This document shows positions 1-7,860 of a stretch of 64,000 bases of DNA, piece by piece. The translations under genes were made by a program, and so were the position numbers. The stretch's first letter is position 1; each line of letters begins with the position of its first letter. Where the stretch lies: positions 930,001 through 994,000 of the forward strand of contig NZ_CP081120.1 in assembly GCF_025141935.1 (NCBI RefSeq), written 5' to 3'. The notes below the pieces were generated by a model that was not told where the DNA came from, did not search any database, and saw nothing but the letters and a program-made list of their open reading frames with translations. Origin of the DNA: Sulfitobacter sp. S190. Its GTDB lineage: Bacteria; Pseudomonadota; Alphaproteobacteria; Rhodobacterales; Rhodobacteraceae.

Positions 1-1258
1 CCTGTGCGGTGCCCTGATCGGCGACCACGTAGTCATGCAGGCGTTTCTGCATCGCGATCAGCAGTTCGGCATAGGCCGGTTCCTGCCAGAAGTCCTGCAC
101 CGAGCCCATGGCTTCGAGGAAGTCACCCGCGAAGGGGGCGCTGTCTTTGAAGCCCGGATCGTTGAGCACCGAGTTGTGCGCGGAGTATCCGCCCAGATCC
201 CACCACTTGGCCTGTACTTCGGGGTCGGCGAACCATTTGATGTATTCCAGCGCCGCATCCTGTTTGTCGGAATAGGCCACCACCGAGATGCCCTGACCAC
301 CCAGCGTCGAGCCGGCCTGGTTCTGTGGCGGGTTCACGAAGAAGTCGATTTTCTCCCCGCCGGTGTTGGGATCGGCGTAGAGGCCCGGGAAGAAGGCGAA
401 CCAGTTCATCGCCATCGCCACCTGCCCGGATTTGAACGCGTCGAGCGATTCACCCATGTAGCTGTTGGTGTAGCCCGGAGGTGTCGCCGTCTCATAGAAT
501 TCCTTGTAGAATTCAAGCGCCTCGACCGCTTCGGGCGAGTTGACCGCGCCGTCCATGTCATATGAGCCGGGGGTGTTTTCGTATTTGAAGCCCCACGGGT
601 AGAGCGCCGAGGTCACGCCCATCGTGATGCCTTCGGAGCCGCGTTCGGTGAAGATGGAGGCGCCGTAGACGGTTTTGCCGTCAATTTCGCGGCCCTGGAA
701 GAATTGCGCGATTTCGAGCAGTTCTTTCTGGCTTGTCGGTTCGGCGAGTTCGCGGCCGGTGGCTTCCTTGAAGGCGGCGCGGATGTCGTCACGCGCGAAC
801 CAGTCCTTGCGGTAGAACCAGCCGTTGGCGTCGCCCATCGCGGGCAGGGCGTAGTAGTTCGGCGTTCCCTTGGGCCATGTGGAGTAGGCGTAGACCGTCG
901 CATCGGCGAAGTCGGACATGGAGATGCCTTCGGCGTCGAAGAAGTCATTGAGTTTGACGTAGTGGCCGTTTTCGGCGCCGCCGCCGATCCACTGGCTGTC
1001 GCCGATCAACAGGTCACAGAGTTTGCCGCCGGAATTCAGCTCGTTGAGCATGCGGTCGGCGAAGTTGGGCCATGGAATGAACTCGAAGCTCATGGTGTGG
1101 CCGGATTGTTCTTCGAATTCCTTGCTCAGCTCCACAAGCGCGTTGGCGGGGTCCCATGCGGCCCAGCACAGTGTCAGGTCTTCGGCCTGCGCGGTGGATG
1201 CGAATGAGGCGGCCGCAAGGCCGAGAACGCTGGCGGATGCCAGTTTAATGCTTTTCAT
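1..1258 (-). CDS. ABC transporter sugar-type solute-binding protein, C-terminus cut by window edge
   Basis: Periplasmic binding protein of a family-1 (sugar-type) ABC importer; it would capture substrate and deliver it to permeases presumably encoded beyond the left edge. About 419 codons are present and no stop is reached. The N-terminus is a signal peptide (basic start MKSIK, hydrophobic core, cleavage near AQA/ED at about residue 25), followed by a typical extracellular-binding fold with many aromatic residues. The ATG start is supported by GGGAGG at 1268-1273. Two identical palindromes lie 80-125 bp upstream. The substrate cannot be told from sequence; sugars or polyols are likely for this family. 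Confidence 0.85.
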   Translation of the reverse strand, partial: MKSIKLASASVLGLAAASFASTAQAEDLTLCWAAWDPANALVELSKEFEEQSGHTMSFEFIPWPNFADRMLNELNSGGKLCDLLIGDSQWIGGGAENGHYVKLNDFFDAEGISMSDFADATVYAYSTWPKGTPNYYALPAMGDANGWFYRKDWFARDDIRAAFKEATGRELAEPTSQKELLEIAQFFQGREIDGKTVYGASIFTERGSEGITMGVTSALYPWGFKYENTPGSYDMDGAVNSPEAVEALEFYKEFYETATPPGYTNSYMGESLDAFKSGQVAMAMNWFAFFPGLYADPNTGGEKIDFFVNPPQNQAGSTLGGQGISVVAYSDKQDAALEYIKWFADPEVQAKWWDLGGYSAHNSVLNDPGFKDSAPFAGDFLEAMGSVQDFWQEPAYAELLIAMQKRLHDYVVADQGTAQ

Positions 1259-1336
1259 CTAAATATTCCTCCCAAGGTGAAACCGGCCCCTCCTTTTGGC
1301 GGAGGCGAATCGCCGGTCTGACCTCTTTACGCTATT

Positions 1337-1383
1337 TGAGGTGCGCACCTCACGTCTACAGTTTTTCTGAGGTGCGCACCTCA
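1337..1383. promoter_or_regulatory. Tandem identical 16-bp palindromes, putative operator
   Basis: TGAGGTGCGCACCTCA occurs at 1337-1352 and again at 1368-1383. Each copy is a perfect palindrome and the centres are 31 bp apart, about three helical turns. They sit upstream of the solute-binding protein gene. The spacing on one DNA face suggests cooperative binding of two repressor dimers. On the minus strand a weak promoter could overlap (TTGAGG in the distal palindrome, CTGTAG between the copies), so binding would block it. The cognate regulator is not in the window; GntR- or LacI-type is only a guess. Confidence 0.65.
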
Positions 1384-1537
1384 AAATGGGCGAATGCTGG
1401 GCTAAGGCGCTGAAATTGAATTTGGAAATTTTCGTTTCCGGAGCGCGACTGCCGCGGTTGCTGGCGGTCCGGGTGTGGCGGGCGGACCCGTAGGCGACGG
1501 CGGTTCGTATGCGTGGAGAGGAGGGAGATGCGCGGTA

Positions 1538-3973
1538 TTATCCGCGCATCCGGCTGTGTCCAGGGTCGAAAGGAGAGGGGGGGATCACCGTCGCCGCCAC
1601 GGCCGTGCCGCATAGATCCAGCGTCAGGTCGGTGCCCGGCGCGCTTTGGTCGGGATCGACAAAGGCATAGGCGAGGTTGAGGTCGGTGCGGTGACCCCAT
1701 GCGCCCGACGTGACGGTGCCGACAACGCGATCCTGCGCCATGAGCGAGCCGCCTGCGTGGGCGGGGGCAGTGGTGCTCGCGATGCGCAGCGATACCAGTT
1801 GTCTTGTCGGCCCTGCGGCGGCCAGATCGGCCAGCGCGTCGCGCCCGACGAACGGCCCCTTTTGCAGGGTGACGAAACGGTCGAGACCGGTCTCGTAGGG
1901 GGTGAATTCGGTCAGCAGATCGGCTTTCCAGTGCAGGAACCCTTTTTCCATGCGCATGGAGTCGACGGCGCGGGCGCCGAAGAGCCGCAGGTCAAAGGCC
2001 GCGCCCGCGTGACGCAGGGCCGTAAAGGCCGCATAGAGCGAGGCGTTGGGCACGTGGATTTCGTAGGCCAGTTCCCCCGAAAAGCTGACGCCCATGACGG
2101 TGGCGGGCGCAAAGCCGATGAACGCTTCGCGCACGGACAGCCACGGGAAGGCGTCGGCGGACCAATCGCCGCGTGCACAGGCGGACAGCACGTCGCGCGC
2201 CTTGGGGCCTGCCAGCACGAGGATCGTCTGATCGTTGGTGAGGCTGCGCAGGTTGACGTCTTCGCCAGGGTCGAGATGGGCGCGCAGCCAGTCCATGTCG
2301 TGGGTTTCGGAGGCGGCCGCCGCGCCGTACCAGACACGGGCCGGGCCGCGGTCGGAGGCGGGGAGGTTGGCAAGTGTCGCTTCGGCCTTGATCCGGCCGT
2401 GGTGGTTGAGCAGATAGCCGAGGCCCACGCGATCGTCTTTGCGCGTCACTCTCCCGCAGAGCATCCGGTCAAGGAAGCGGTGCCGATCCGTGCCGGTGAT
2501 CTCGATGCGATTGAAACCGTTGACTTCGCAAAGGCCGACGGCGCTGTGGACATGGGCCACTTCGGCGGCGACCACGGCATGGGTTTCGTCGAAATCGAAG
2601 CCCAGCGTGGGGTGAAAGTCGGCCTGCGGCTTGATGTAGTCGACCCGCTCCCAGCCATTGACCACGGTAAAGGCGGCGCCTTCGGCCTGTAGGATCGGGG
2701 TGAGGGGGGTGGTTTTGGCCCCGCGCCCCGCGGGGCGGTGTTCGTGCGGGAAATGAAAGCGGAATTCGTTCTGGTAGTCCTCGATCGCCTTCAGCGCGGT
2801 CAGCTCGACGTTGGCGTGGCCGGTGAAGCGGCGCGGATCGATGCACCACGTGTCGTATTGCGCCTCTCCGTGCACGATCTGCTGGGCCAGCAACCAGCCG
2901 TGACCGCCGCCTTCGCCGACGCCCGCCCGCAGGCCGATGATGCAATAGGCGTTGCGCTTGCCCGGGATCTGGCCGACCAGCGGCGCGCCGTCGATGGTGT
3001 AGGTGATGGGGCCGTTCACGATCCGCTTGATCCCCGTTTCGGCAAGGGCCGGCATGCGGGCAAACGCGCCTTCGAGCACGTCCATCACGCGCTCCAGATC
3101 GTCGGGGCACAGATCGTTGGCAAAGCCGGGGCTGATCCCGTCCATGCCCCAGGTGCGGCAGTCCTGTTCGTAAAACCCCACCAGCAGCCCGTTCTTTTCC
3201 TGCCGCGCGTAGTAGTCCGAAATCGGGCAGCGCAGCAGCGGCATGCGGTGCCCGGCCTCGACGATGGCGGGGATGTCTTCGGTGAAGAAATACTGGTGCT
3301 CCATCGAGGCGACGGGGTGGTGCACGCCCATCATCGCGCCGACTTCGTTCACGCGGTAGCCGCAGGCATTGACCACGATATCGGCGTCGATGCTGCCCTT
3401 GTCCGTCTCGACCGTCCAGGTGTCATCGGCGTGCTGTGTCAGGGCGGTGACGTTGGTGTGGCGGTAGACTTCGGCCCCTGCGCGGCGCGCGTGGAACGCC
3501 AGCGCCTGACACAGCTGCGCGGGATCGATGTCACCGTCTTCGCCATCCCACAGACCGCCCAGCAGATTGTCGGTGGAGATAAGCGGGTGGCGGCGGGCAC
3601 ATTCGGCGGCGTCGATGACTTCGTAGGTGACCCCCATGCCGCGCGCCATCGAGGCAAAATGCGCGTAGCCCTGCATCTGTTGCGGTGTGTTGGCCAGCCG
3701 GATGCCGCCGTCGCCGTGGTGGTAGCCTACCGGATAGTCCGGATCGTCGCGCAGTTTCTTGTAGAGCGCGATGGAGTGGGATTTGAGCCCCACCATCGTC
3801 TGGTTCATGCCGAAGTTCGTTACCTGCGCGGCCGAATGCCACGTGGTGCCCGAGGTCAGCTCGTCGCGCTCGATCAGGACGACATCGCTCCAGCCTTCTT
3901 CGGTGAGGTGATAAAGCGTGGAGCAGCCCGCAATGCCGCCCCCGATGACGGCCACTTTGGTGCGTGATTTCAT
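1538..3973 (-). CDS. FAD-dependent dimethylglycine/sarcosine dehydrogenase-like protein with GcvT domain
   Basis: Two-part flavoprotein of 811 residues. The N-terminal DAO-type oxidoreductase has the dinucleotide-binding GGGIAG at 11-16 and TWHSAAQ near 44-50, where family members attach FAD covalently to the histidine. The C-terminal half (about 430-811) resembles the folate-binding GcvT/aminomethyltransferase module. Family members demethylate dimethylglycine, sarcosine or related N-methyl amines and pass the one-carbon unit to tetrahydrofolate. The ATG at 3973 was chosen over an in-frame start at 4117 because GAAGGG precedes it and VAVIGGGIAG then falls at the true N-terminus. The exact substrate is unresolved. 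Confidence 0.85.
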   Translation of the reverse strand: MKSRTKVAVIGGGIAGCSTLYHLTEEGWSDVVLIERDELTSGTTWHSAAQVTNFGMNQTMVGLKSHSIALYKKLRDDPDYPVGYHHGDGGIRLANTPQQMQGYAHFASMARGMGVTYEVIDAAECARRHPLISTDNLLGGLWDGEDGDIDPAQLCQALAFHARRAGAEVYRHTNVTALTQHADDTWTVETDKGSIDADIVVNACGYRVNEVGAMMGVHHPVASMEHQYFFTEDIPAIVEAGHRMPLLRCPISDYYARQEKNGLLVGFYEQDCRTWGMDGISPGFANDLCPDDLERVMDVLEGAFARMPALAETGIKRIVNGPITYTIDGAPLVGQIPGKRNAYCIIGLRAGVGEGGGHGWLLAQQIVHGEAQYDTWCIDPRRFTGHANVELTALKAIEDYQNEFRFHFPHEHRPAGRGAKTTPLTPILQAEGAAFTVVNGWERVDYIKPQADFHPTLGFDFDETHAVVAAEVAHVHSAVGLCEVNGFNRIEITGTDRHRFLDRMLCGRVTRKDDRVGLGYLLNHHGRIKAEATLANLPASDRGPARVWYGAAAASETHDMDWLRAHLDPGEDVNLRSLTNDQTILVLAGPKARDVLSACARGDWSADAFPWLSVREAFIGFAPATVMGVSFSGELAYEIHVPNASLYAAFTALRHAGAAFDLRLFGARAVDSMRMEKGFLHWKADLLTEFTPYETGLDRFVTLQKGPFVGRDALADLAAAGPTRQLVSLRIASTTAPAHAGGSLMAQDRVVGTVTSGAWGHRTDLNLAYAFVDPDQSAPGTDLTLDLCGTAVAATVIPPSPFDPGHSRMRG

Positions 3974-4037
3974 GGTATGGCCCTTCGTGCGCTTGCCCTG
4001 CCGCAGCTTAGGGCGTGGTGCAACGGGTTTGGCAATG

Positions 4038-4078
4038 AAAAACCCGGCCACCCGCACAGATGGCGGGGCAGGCGGGTT
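4038..4078 (-). terminator. Possible second terminator or attenuator upstream of the dehydrogenase
   Basis: On the minus strand AACCCG (4078-4073) pairs with CGGGTT (4046-4041), with a further CCCGC/GCGGG pairing inside, and the outer stem is followed by a run of five T. It lies 65 bp before the dehydrogenase start and after the strong csgG terminator. It could be a back-up terminator or an attenuator of the dehydrogenase leader. A weak promoter (TTGCCA 4035-4030, CCTAAG 4012-4007, 17-bp spacer) follows it. Confidence 0.4.
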
Positions 4079-4123
4079 CATGTAGTGCATTAAGATGCCG
4101 CCGTAGAAATTTGGCACAGAACG

Positions 4124-4151
4124 AAAAAAGCACGGTGTGTGAACACCGTGC
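4124..4151 (-). terminator. Rho-independent terminator of the csgG operon
   Basis: A perfect 9-bp stem (GCACGGTGT at 4130-4138 with ACACCGTGC at 4143-4151) closes a four-base loop. Reading the minus strand, it is followed immediately by six T (A-run 4124-4129). It lies 31 bp beyond the csgG stop codon. Confidence 0.85.
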
Positions 4152-4181
4152 AGAGCACTCGTTACGACAAGTGATGACCCT

Positions 4182-5048
4182 TCAGGGTGTTTCGCCCAGA
4201 CGGGCGCGGCGGAACCGTTCGCTGTAGTAGTTGATGGCGGTCTGGCCCATTGCGGGATCGCGGAATTCCCACTGGCCGTTTTCGGCGCCTTCGATGATCA
4301 TCGAGAAAACCGCAAGCTCCATCGCTTCGCGGACGGCGAAGATTTCGGGCTCGTTGCGCGAGAAACCGGATTCGTATTCCAGCAGCTCATCCACGGAGAC
4401 AAAGCGGAACACGTCGTTCTGGGCCTGTACCGAATAGATCGTCTTGGTCGTCGTGACGGATGTCAGGACACGGCCGGTCGAGACGCTGACCGCGCGCAGG
4501 GCCACCGTGACCACATCCTTGCGGTACTGGTGGAAATGCCCGATGCCCAGCAGGCGGAACGCGTTGCCGCCGGTGACCGTGTTGGTGTCGTAGCCGACGA
4601 TGGAGCCTTCGATCAGCGTGCCCGCAAACCGCAGGGGCGGCAGCGACACGCCACCGGTAAAGGCCGCCTGTGTCTGTTCGATGATGGCGCGTTCGCGCAG
4701 CAGGCTTTCGGCGCGCGAGCGTTCGATCACGGTGAACCATTCGCCGTTGCCCGCGGAGGCCAGCACATCCATCAGGATATCGGCCCCGCCCTGCGTCACC
4801 GCGCGGGAGAATTCGGCATAGTTTTCATTGGGTTCGTTCTGCCCCGTCAGGTCAGGAAAGGAATAGACCGCCACGTCGAGGGGACGTTTCGGCGGGGGCA
4901 TGTTTTCGAGTGTCAGACCGGTATCGGTGCGGGTCATTTCCTCGGCCTGGGCGAGGAAAAGTTCATCGCTGATCGGGACGGTGATTTCACAACCGCTGAG
5001 CCCGAAGGCCATGGCTGCGCCCGTGAGCGCGCGCAAGAGCTTGTTCAT
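4182..5048 (-). CDS. csgG: Curli secretion channel lipoprotein CsgG
   Basis: Outer-membrane lipoprotein of 288 residues that in the curli family forms the nonameric pore exporting curlin subunits. The N-terminus is a lipoprotein signal with lipobox LSGC and Cys20 as the acylation site. The CsgG-family core follows (VAVYSFPDLTGQ, then SRAVTQGGADILMDVL and WFTVIERSRAESLLRER). Length matches CsgG. It is the last gene of a minus-strand operon after two curlin genes and csgF, with the gap to csgF only 41 bp, and is followed by a strong terminator. Recognition is from family motifs and context. Confidence 0.93.
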   Translation of the reverse strand: MNKLLRALTGAAMAFGLSGCEITVPISDELFLAQAEEMTRTDTGLTLENMPPPKRPLDVAVYSFPDLTGQNEPNENYAEFSRAVTQGGADILMDVLASAGNGEWFTVIERSRAESLLRERAIIEQTQAAFTGGVSLPPLRFAGTLIEGSIVGYDTNTVTGGNAFRLLGIGHFHQYRKDVVTVALRAVSVSTGRVLTSVTTTKTIYSVQAQNDVFRFVSVDELLEYESGFSRNEPEIFAVREAMELAVFSMIIEGAENGQWEFRDPAMGQTAINYYSERFRRARLGETP

Positions 5049-5089
5049 TTTCTGAAATCCTTTGGGGCGAAGGTGGCAGCCAACGTCTG

Positions 5090-5413
5090 TTAATTTGTCT
5101 GCGTTCCACCAATACCCACAACAGGCGTATCCGGGCTGACGTTTCCGATGGGGATAACGATTGTGGGACCACCGATGGTGCCGCCGCCGCCGATGCCGGG
5201 CTGTGCGCCGCCACCTTGTGCTGCCTGTTCACTGTCGTTGATGGTCGCACTGCGCTGCGCCTCGGCGATGCCGAAGAGAAACGCACCGTTGTTCGGATTG
5301 CCCCCGAAGTTCGGATTGTTAAAGCCGAAGTTGAGGTTTTCGGCCTGCGCCACACTGCCGGAAATGGCTGTGGCAAAAGTAATGTAGAAAACTGCTCTAT
5401 TTAGGCGCCGCAT
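5090..5413 (-). CDS. csgF: Curli assembly factor CsgF
   Basis: Small exported protein of 107 residues with a signal peptide (MRRLNRAVFYITFATA, cleavage near AQA/EN) and the CsgF hallmark NFGFNNPNFGGNPNNGAFLF just after it. In known curli systems this segment binds inside the CsgG pore and couples secretion to nucleation at the cell surface. The C-terminal half is Gly/Pro-rich. The ATG at 5413 is chosen over an in-frame start at 5464 because AGGAGG lies just before it and the signal peptide then begins at residue 1. It lies between a curlin gene and csgG. Confidence 0.92.
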   Translation of the reverse strand: MRRLNRAVFYITFATAISGSVAQAENLNFGFNNPNFGGNPNNGAFLFGIAEAQRSATINDSEQAAQGGGAQPGIGGGGTIGGPTIVIPIGNVSPDTPVVGIGGTQTN

Positions 5414-5498
5414 GATGGCCTCCTGTTTTAATTGGGTTATTGGTTGCAAAAAACGGCGTACCACGCTAGCGGGAATCCGCCGAGCGGGGTCGGTTGCG

Positions 5499-5528
5499 CG
5501 CCAGTGTTGCGTTCACACAACGCTGGCG
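5499..5528 (-). other. Stem-loop after the first curlin gene
   Basis: CGCCAGTGTTG (5499-5509) pairs with CAACGCTGGCG (5518-5528), an 11-bp stem with one G-T pair and an 8-base loop. It lies 17 bp past the stop of the 5545-6144 curlin gene and before csgF. No T-run follows on the minus strand, so it looks like an RNA-stabilising or partial-attenuation element rather than a full terminator. Confidence 0.5.
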
Positions 5529-5544
5529 ATGCCGCAGGGCAACA

Positions 5545-6144
5545 TCAGTTTATGACGATTGTACCGTTGGACAGCCGTGTGATCGTGGCGCTTACCGGCG
5601 CATCTGCCCGGCCCTGAATGACGCCTACACGAAAGCGGCCGTTGGCCTGTGACTGGGCAGTGGCGGCGTTGGATGTGACCATCCGGTCGTTGATGGTCAG
5701 GTCCACTTCGCGGCCCACGCCGAACTGGGAGACGCTGACATCGGTATCATTGCCCGTCAGGCTGACCGAGGAGCGGTTGTAGACGCCGCTTTGCAGCGTG
5801 TTGACCGAATTGTTGATGCCGTTGATGCCGACACGGGCCTGATTGTACATGCCCAGTTGCACGGTCGTGGCCGCATTGCGCAGCCCTACGAGGGCGATGG
5901 TGGCCACGTTTTGCTGGCCTGCCTGTGCCAGCGTGGCGGCGTTGGACAGCCCCGAGACAAGCTGTACCCCGAGATTGGCATTGCCGGACTGGACAAGCTG
6001 CTGCGCGTTGCCTGTACCGGCGGAAAAATTCGCGCCGATGTTGTTGCTGCCGATTTGCGTCAGATACGCCTCTTGCGCGGATCCGATGCTGGCAGTGCAG
6101 GACAGGGCAGCGGCAAACAGCCACGCGAGCGGTTGCAGTTTCAT
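5545..6144 (-). CDS. Curlin-repeat amyloid subunit, CsgA/CsgB-like
   Basis: Exported 199-residue protein with a signal peptide cleaved near AQE at about residue 24. The mature part is built of curlin-type repeats with the Q-x-G-x-x-N-x-A spacing: LTQIGSNNIGANF, QSGNANLGVQLV, QAGQQNVATIALV, QLGMYNQARVGI, LQSGVYNRSSVSL and VSQFGVG. The repeats span about residues 25-150; a non-repeat tail ends in IVIN. By family it should be a CsgG-exported functional amyloid subunit of extracellular fibres. Whether it is the major fibre protein or the nucleator cannot be decided; its position next to csgF does not settle it. The second curlin gene is 89 bp upstream in the same operon. Confidence 0.85.
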   Translation of the reverse strand: MKLQPLAWLFAAALSCTASIGSAQEAYLTQIGSNNIGANFSAGTGNAQQLVQSGNANLGVQLVSGLSNAATLAQAGQQNVATIALVGLRNAATTVQLGMYNQARVGINGINNSVNTLQSGVYNRSSVSLTGNDTDVSVSQFGVGREVDLTINDRMVTSNAATAQSQANGRFRVGVIQGRADAPVSATITRLSNGTIVIN

Positions 6145-6187
6145 CGGTCGGACCTCGCGGTATGCGAAAGCGGGAATGAAGGGAGGG

Positions 6188-6219
6188 TGTCACACCCGCC
6201 GAGCAGAGCGGGTGTGACA
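6188..6219 (-). other. Perfect stem-loop between the two minus-strand curlin genes
   Basis: TGTCACACCCGC (6188-6199) pairs perfectly with GCGGGTGTGACA (6208-6219) over 12 bp around an 8-base loop. It starts 15 bp after the stop of the 6234-6824 gene. There is no T-run, so it may set relative mRNA levels of the two subunits by stabilising the upstream transcript. Confidence 0.55.
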
Positions 6220-6233
6220 GGTATCAACAAAAA

Positions 6234-6824
6234 TCAGTTGATGAAGATGTTCGAGCCGTACGGGAAGTTGACGTTCGCCGCAGGTGTCGGACGTGCTGTC
6301 GCGTTTGGCGTCAGCGTCAGGGCAGGTGCGGACAGACCGCCACCGGCCAACGACAGGCCAGCCATTGGGCCGCCATTCGTCTGCTGCCAGTTCACGGCTG
6401 TGTTGTTGTTGCCTTCCTGGATGATCTGGGAGCGGAACGCGGCTTTTTCGGCGCCGGGGCCCTGGACCACGAGCTGCACGGCGACGGCCTGGTTATAGCC
6501 GTTGGTGTAGCCGTCCGCTTTTTGCCAGATCAGCGATTCAGCAGTTGCACCCGATGCGTTGCCGTCGTTCACGAAGGTGTTCGTGGTGTCCAGCTGGAAC
6601 GTTGTGGCGCTGTTGCCGGTACCGCGGCTCAGGTTGGCGGCGGCAAAGCCGATACCTTGCTGTGCGATGACCTGCTGTGTGTTTGTACCGCTGTTGCTTG
6701 CGATGTTGTATTCGGAATAGTTGACGCCTGTCAGGTTGTTACCCAACTGCGTGACGTAAGCATCCTGTGCGGATGCGGCGCTTGCCGCTACAATGACGGC
6801 AGCTGAAATAAGAAATGTCTTCAC
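6234..6824 (-). CDS. Curlin-like secreted protein with atypical central region
   Basis: First gene of the minus-strand curli operon, 196 residues. The GTG at 6824 is chosen because GGAG at 6831-6834 sits six bases before it and the product then starts MKTFLISAAV, a clear signal peptide cleaved near AQD. Curlin-like strands appear at the N-terminus (YVTQLGNNLTGVNY), in QQVIAQQGIGFAAANL, in GTGNSATTFQLD, and later in IIQEGNNNTAVNWQQ. The centre is irregular and the C-terminal 45 residues are Gly/Ala/Pro-rich, ending in IFIN. It is probably a fibre subunit or fibre-associated partner; repeat quality is lower than in its neighbour. Confidence 0.75.
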   Translation of the reverse strand: MKTFLISAAVIVAASAASAQDAYVTQLGNNLTGVNYSEYNIASNSGTNTQQVIAQQGIGFAAANLSRGTGNSATTFQLDTTNTFVNDGNASGATAESLIWQKADGYTNGYNQAVAVQLVVQGPGAEKAAFRSQIIQEGNNNTAVNWQQTNGGPMAGLSLAGGGLSAPALTLTPNATARPTPAANVNFPYGSNIFIN

Positions 6825-7323
6825 AATAGTCTCCAACAATAATTTTCGACCTTAGCCAGCCGAAGTAGCGCAACTGCACCCCAGCAGCCGCGACCAAATG
6901 TTTACCAAATGATTAAAGTCGCGGCCACAAATTAACCGCATTTCGGCCGATTTGGTGCCATGTTTGCGGGAAAACACGTCATTCGGATGGATTGATGCAA
7001 AATCATGAACACACGCAGGGGGTGTTTTTCCCGTATTTGTAGAAATTAAGTAAAATTTAAACCATTGCGGGAATTTGAAGCGACCGACCGATTCGCGGTT
7101 TTGGTGTTTTCCTTGCGCCATCAACGATTTCCGCAGCATTGCTCAAGTAGGCGGGCGCGCGCCGCCTGAAACTGCGCTTACGGGTCACTGCCCCACGTAT
7201 TTGACGCCTTAACGTCCCAGTCACGCCTTAGTTGTATCGCAGGTTCCTCGGGTGGCCCCTTTGCGGGCGCAGTATCACAGGCGGCCTTCAGAATGTCGCC
7301 GGACCTATTTGAGGAATGAACAG
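6825..7323. promoter_or_regulatory. AT-rich divergent control region of the curli locus
   Basis: About 500 bp without a credible gene between divergent curlin genes, clearly more AT-rich than its surroundings. ACCAAATG is directly repeated at 6893-6900 and 6904-6911 (11-bp period), with an inverted ATTTGGT at 6950-6956. TTGCGGGAA occurs at 6964-6972 and 7065-7073, and CGGGAAAACAC (6967-6977) is nearly inverted at 7022-7033 (GTGTTTTTCCCG). These look like binding sites for one or more regulators. No consensus promoter could be placed confidently. A frame of 95 codons at 6852-7139 lacks coding character and a ribosome site. Confidence 0.55.
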
Positions 7324-7773
7324 ATGCAGTTGATCAAAGTGCTTGTTTTCGCGACCGCCGTGGCAGTGCCCGGTCATTTGTCCGCCCAAGAGGCCTATTT
7401 GCAGCAGATTTCGGCCGGGCCGGTGTCGGTTGCGGTATCCGCACAGCCCAGCGTGGCCCCCGCGGCCCGTATCCTGAGCCGGTTGCGCACCCCGCAGGTG
7501 GCCGCGCCGCGCACCGGTATCGATCTGTCGGCCTATCCGGTATCGGCAACGCCGGGCGCCTTTACCACCACAGTGGGCAACAACAACGCCGCGACCATCG
7601 TGCAGTCCGGCACACATGCGGGCACGATCACCCAGACCGGCAATGCCAATACCGCGATGATGGTGCAGGCGGGCAGCGGCAACCGCGCCGCGATCTGTCA
7701 GGCCAGCACCGGTGCGCGGGCGCAGGTGCTGCAGACCGGTGGCAACAACAGCGCGTTGATCGTGCAACGCTAA
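7324..7773 (+). CDS. Third curlin-repeat protein, CsgB/CsgA-like
   Basis: Exported protein of 149 residues, divergent from the other two curlin genes. A signal peptide (MQLIKVLVFATAVAV, cleavage near AQE) precedes AYLQQI, a linker without repeats (about 30-78), then five curlin-type strands in the last 70 residues: VGNNNAATIVQSG, HAGTITQTG, NANTAMMVQAG, SGNRAAICQAS and GGNNSALIVQR. The repeat-rich C-terminus resembles the nucleator/subunit architecture. The ATG at 7324 has TTGAGGAA upstream and is preferred to an in-frame start at 7252 that would bury the signal peptide. One cysteine lies within the fourth strand, unusual for curlins. Confidence 0.82.
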   Translation: MQLIKVLVFATAVAVPGHLSAQEAYLQQISAGPVSVAVSAQPSVAPAARILSRLRTPQVAAPRTGIDLSAYPVSATPGAFTTTVGNNNAATIVQSGTHAGTITQTGNANTAMMVQAGSGNRAAICQASTGARAQVLQTGGNNSALIVQR

Positions 7774-7785
7774 GGCTTTGTGATC

Positions 7786-7809
7786 GGCGGTGAATTGCAA
7801 ATCACCGCC
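7786..7809 (+). other. Stem-loop after the third curlin gene
   Basis: GGCGGTGA (7786-7793) pairs perfectly with TCACCGCC (7802-7809) around an 8-base loop, 12 bp after the curlin stop codon and before the next plus-strand gene. No T-run follows, matching the stem-loops after the other two curlin genes. Confidence 0.5.
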
Positions 7810-7860
7810 ACATCGCTATCGTGAGGTGGAAGGGCGCTGGCCCTGTGGCAGGAGATTTCC

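Noticed and set aside
6852..7139. Possible 95-codon gene in the curli control region
   Set aside because: No ribosome site, unlike-protein composition, and it covers the AT-rich repeats that look regulatory.
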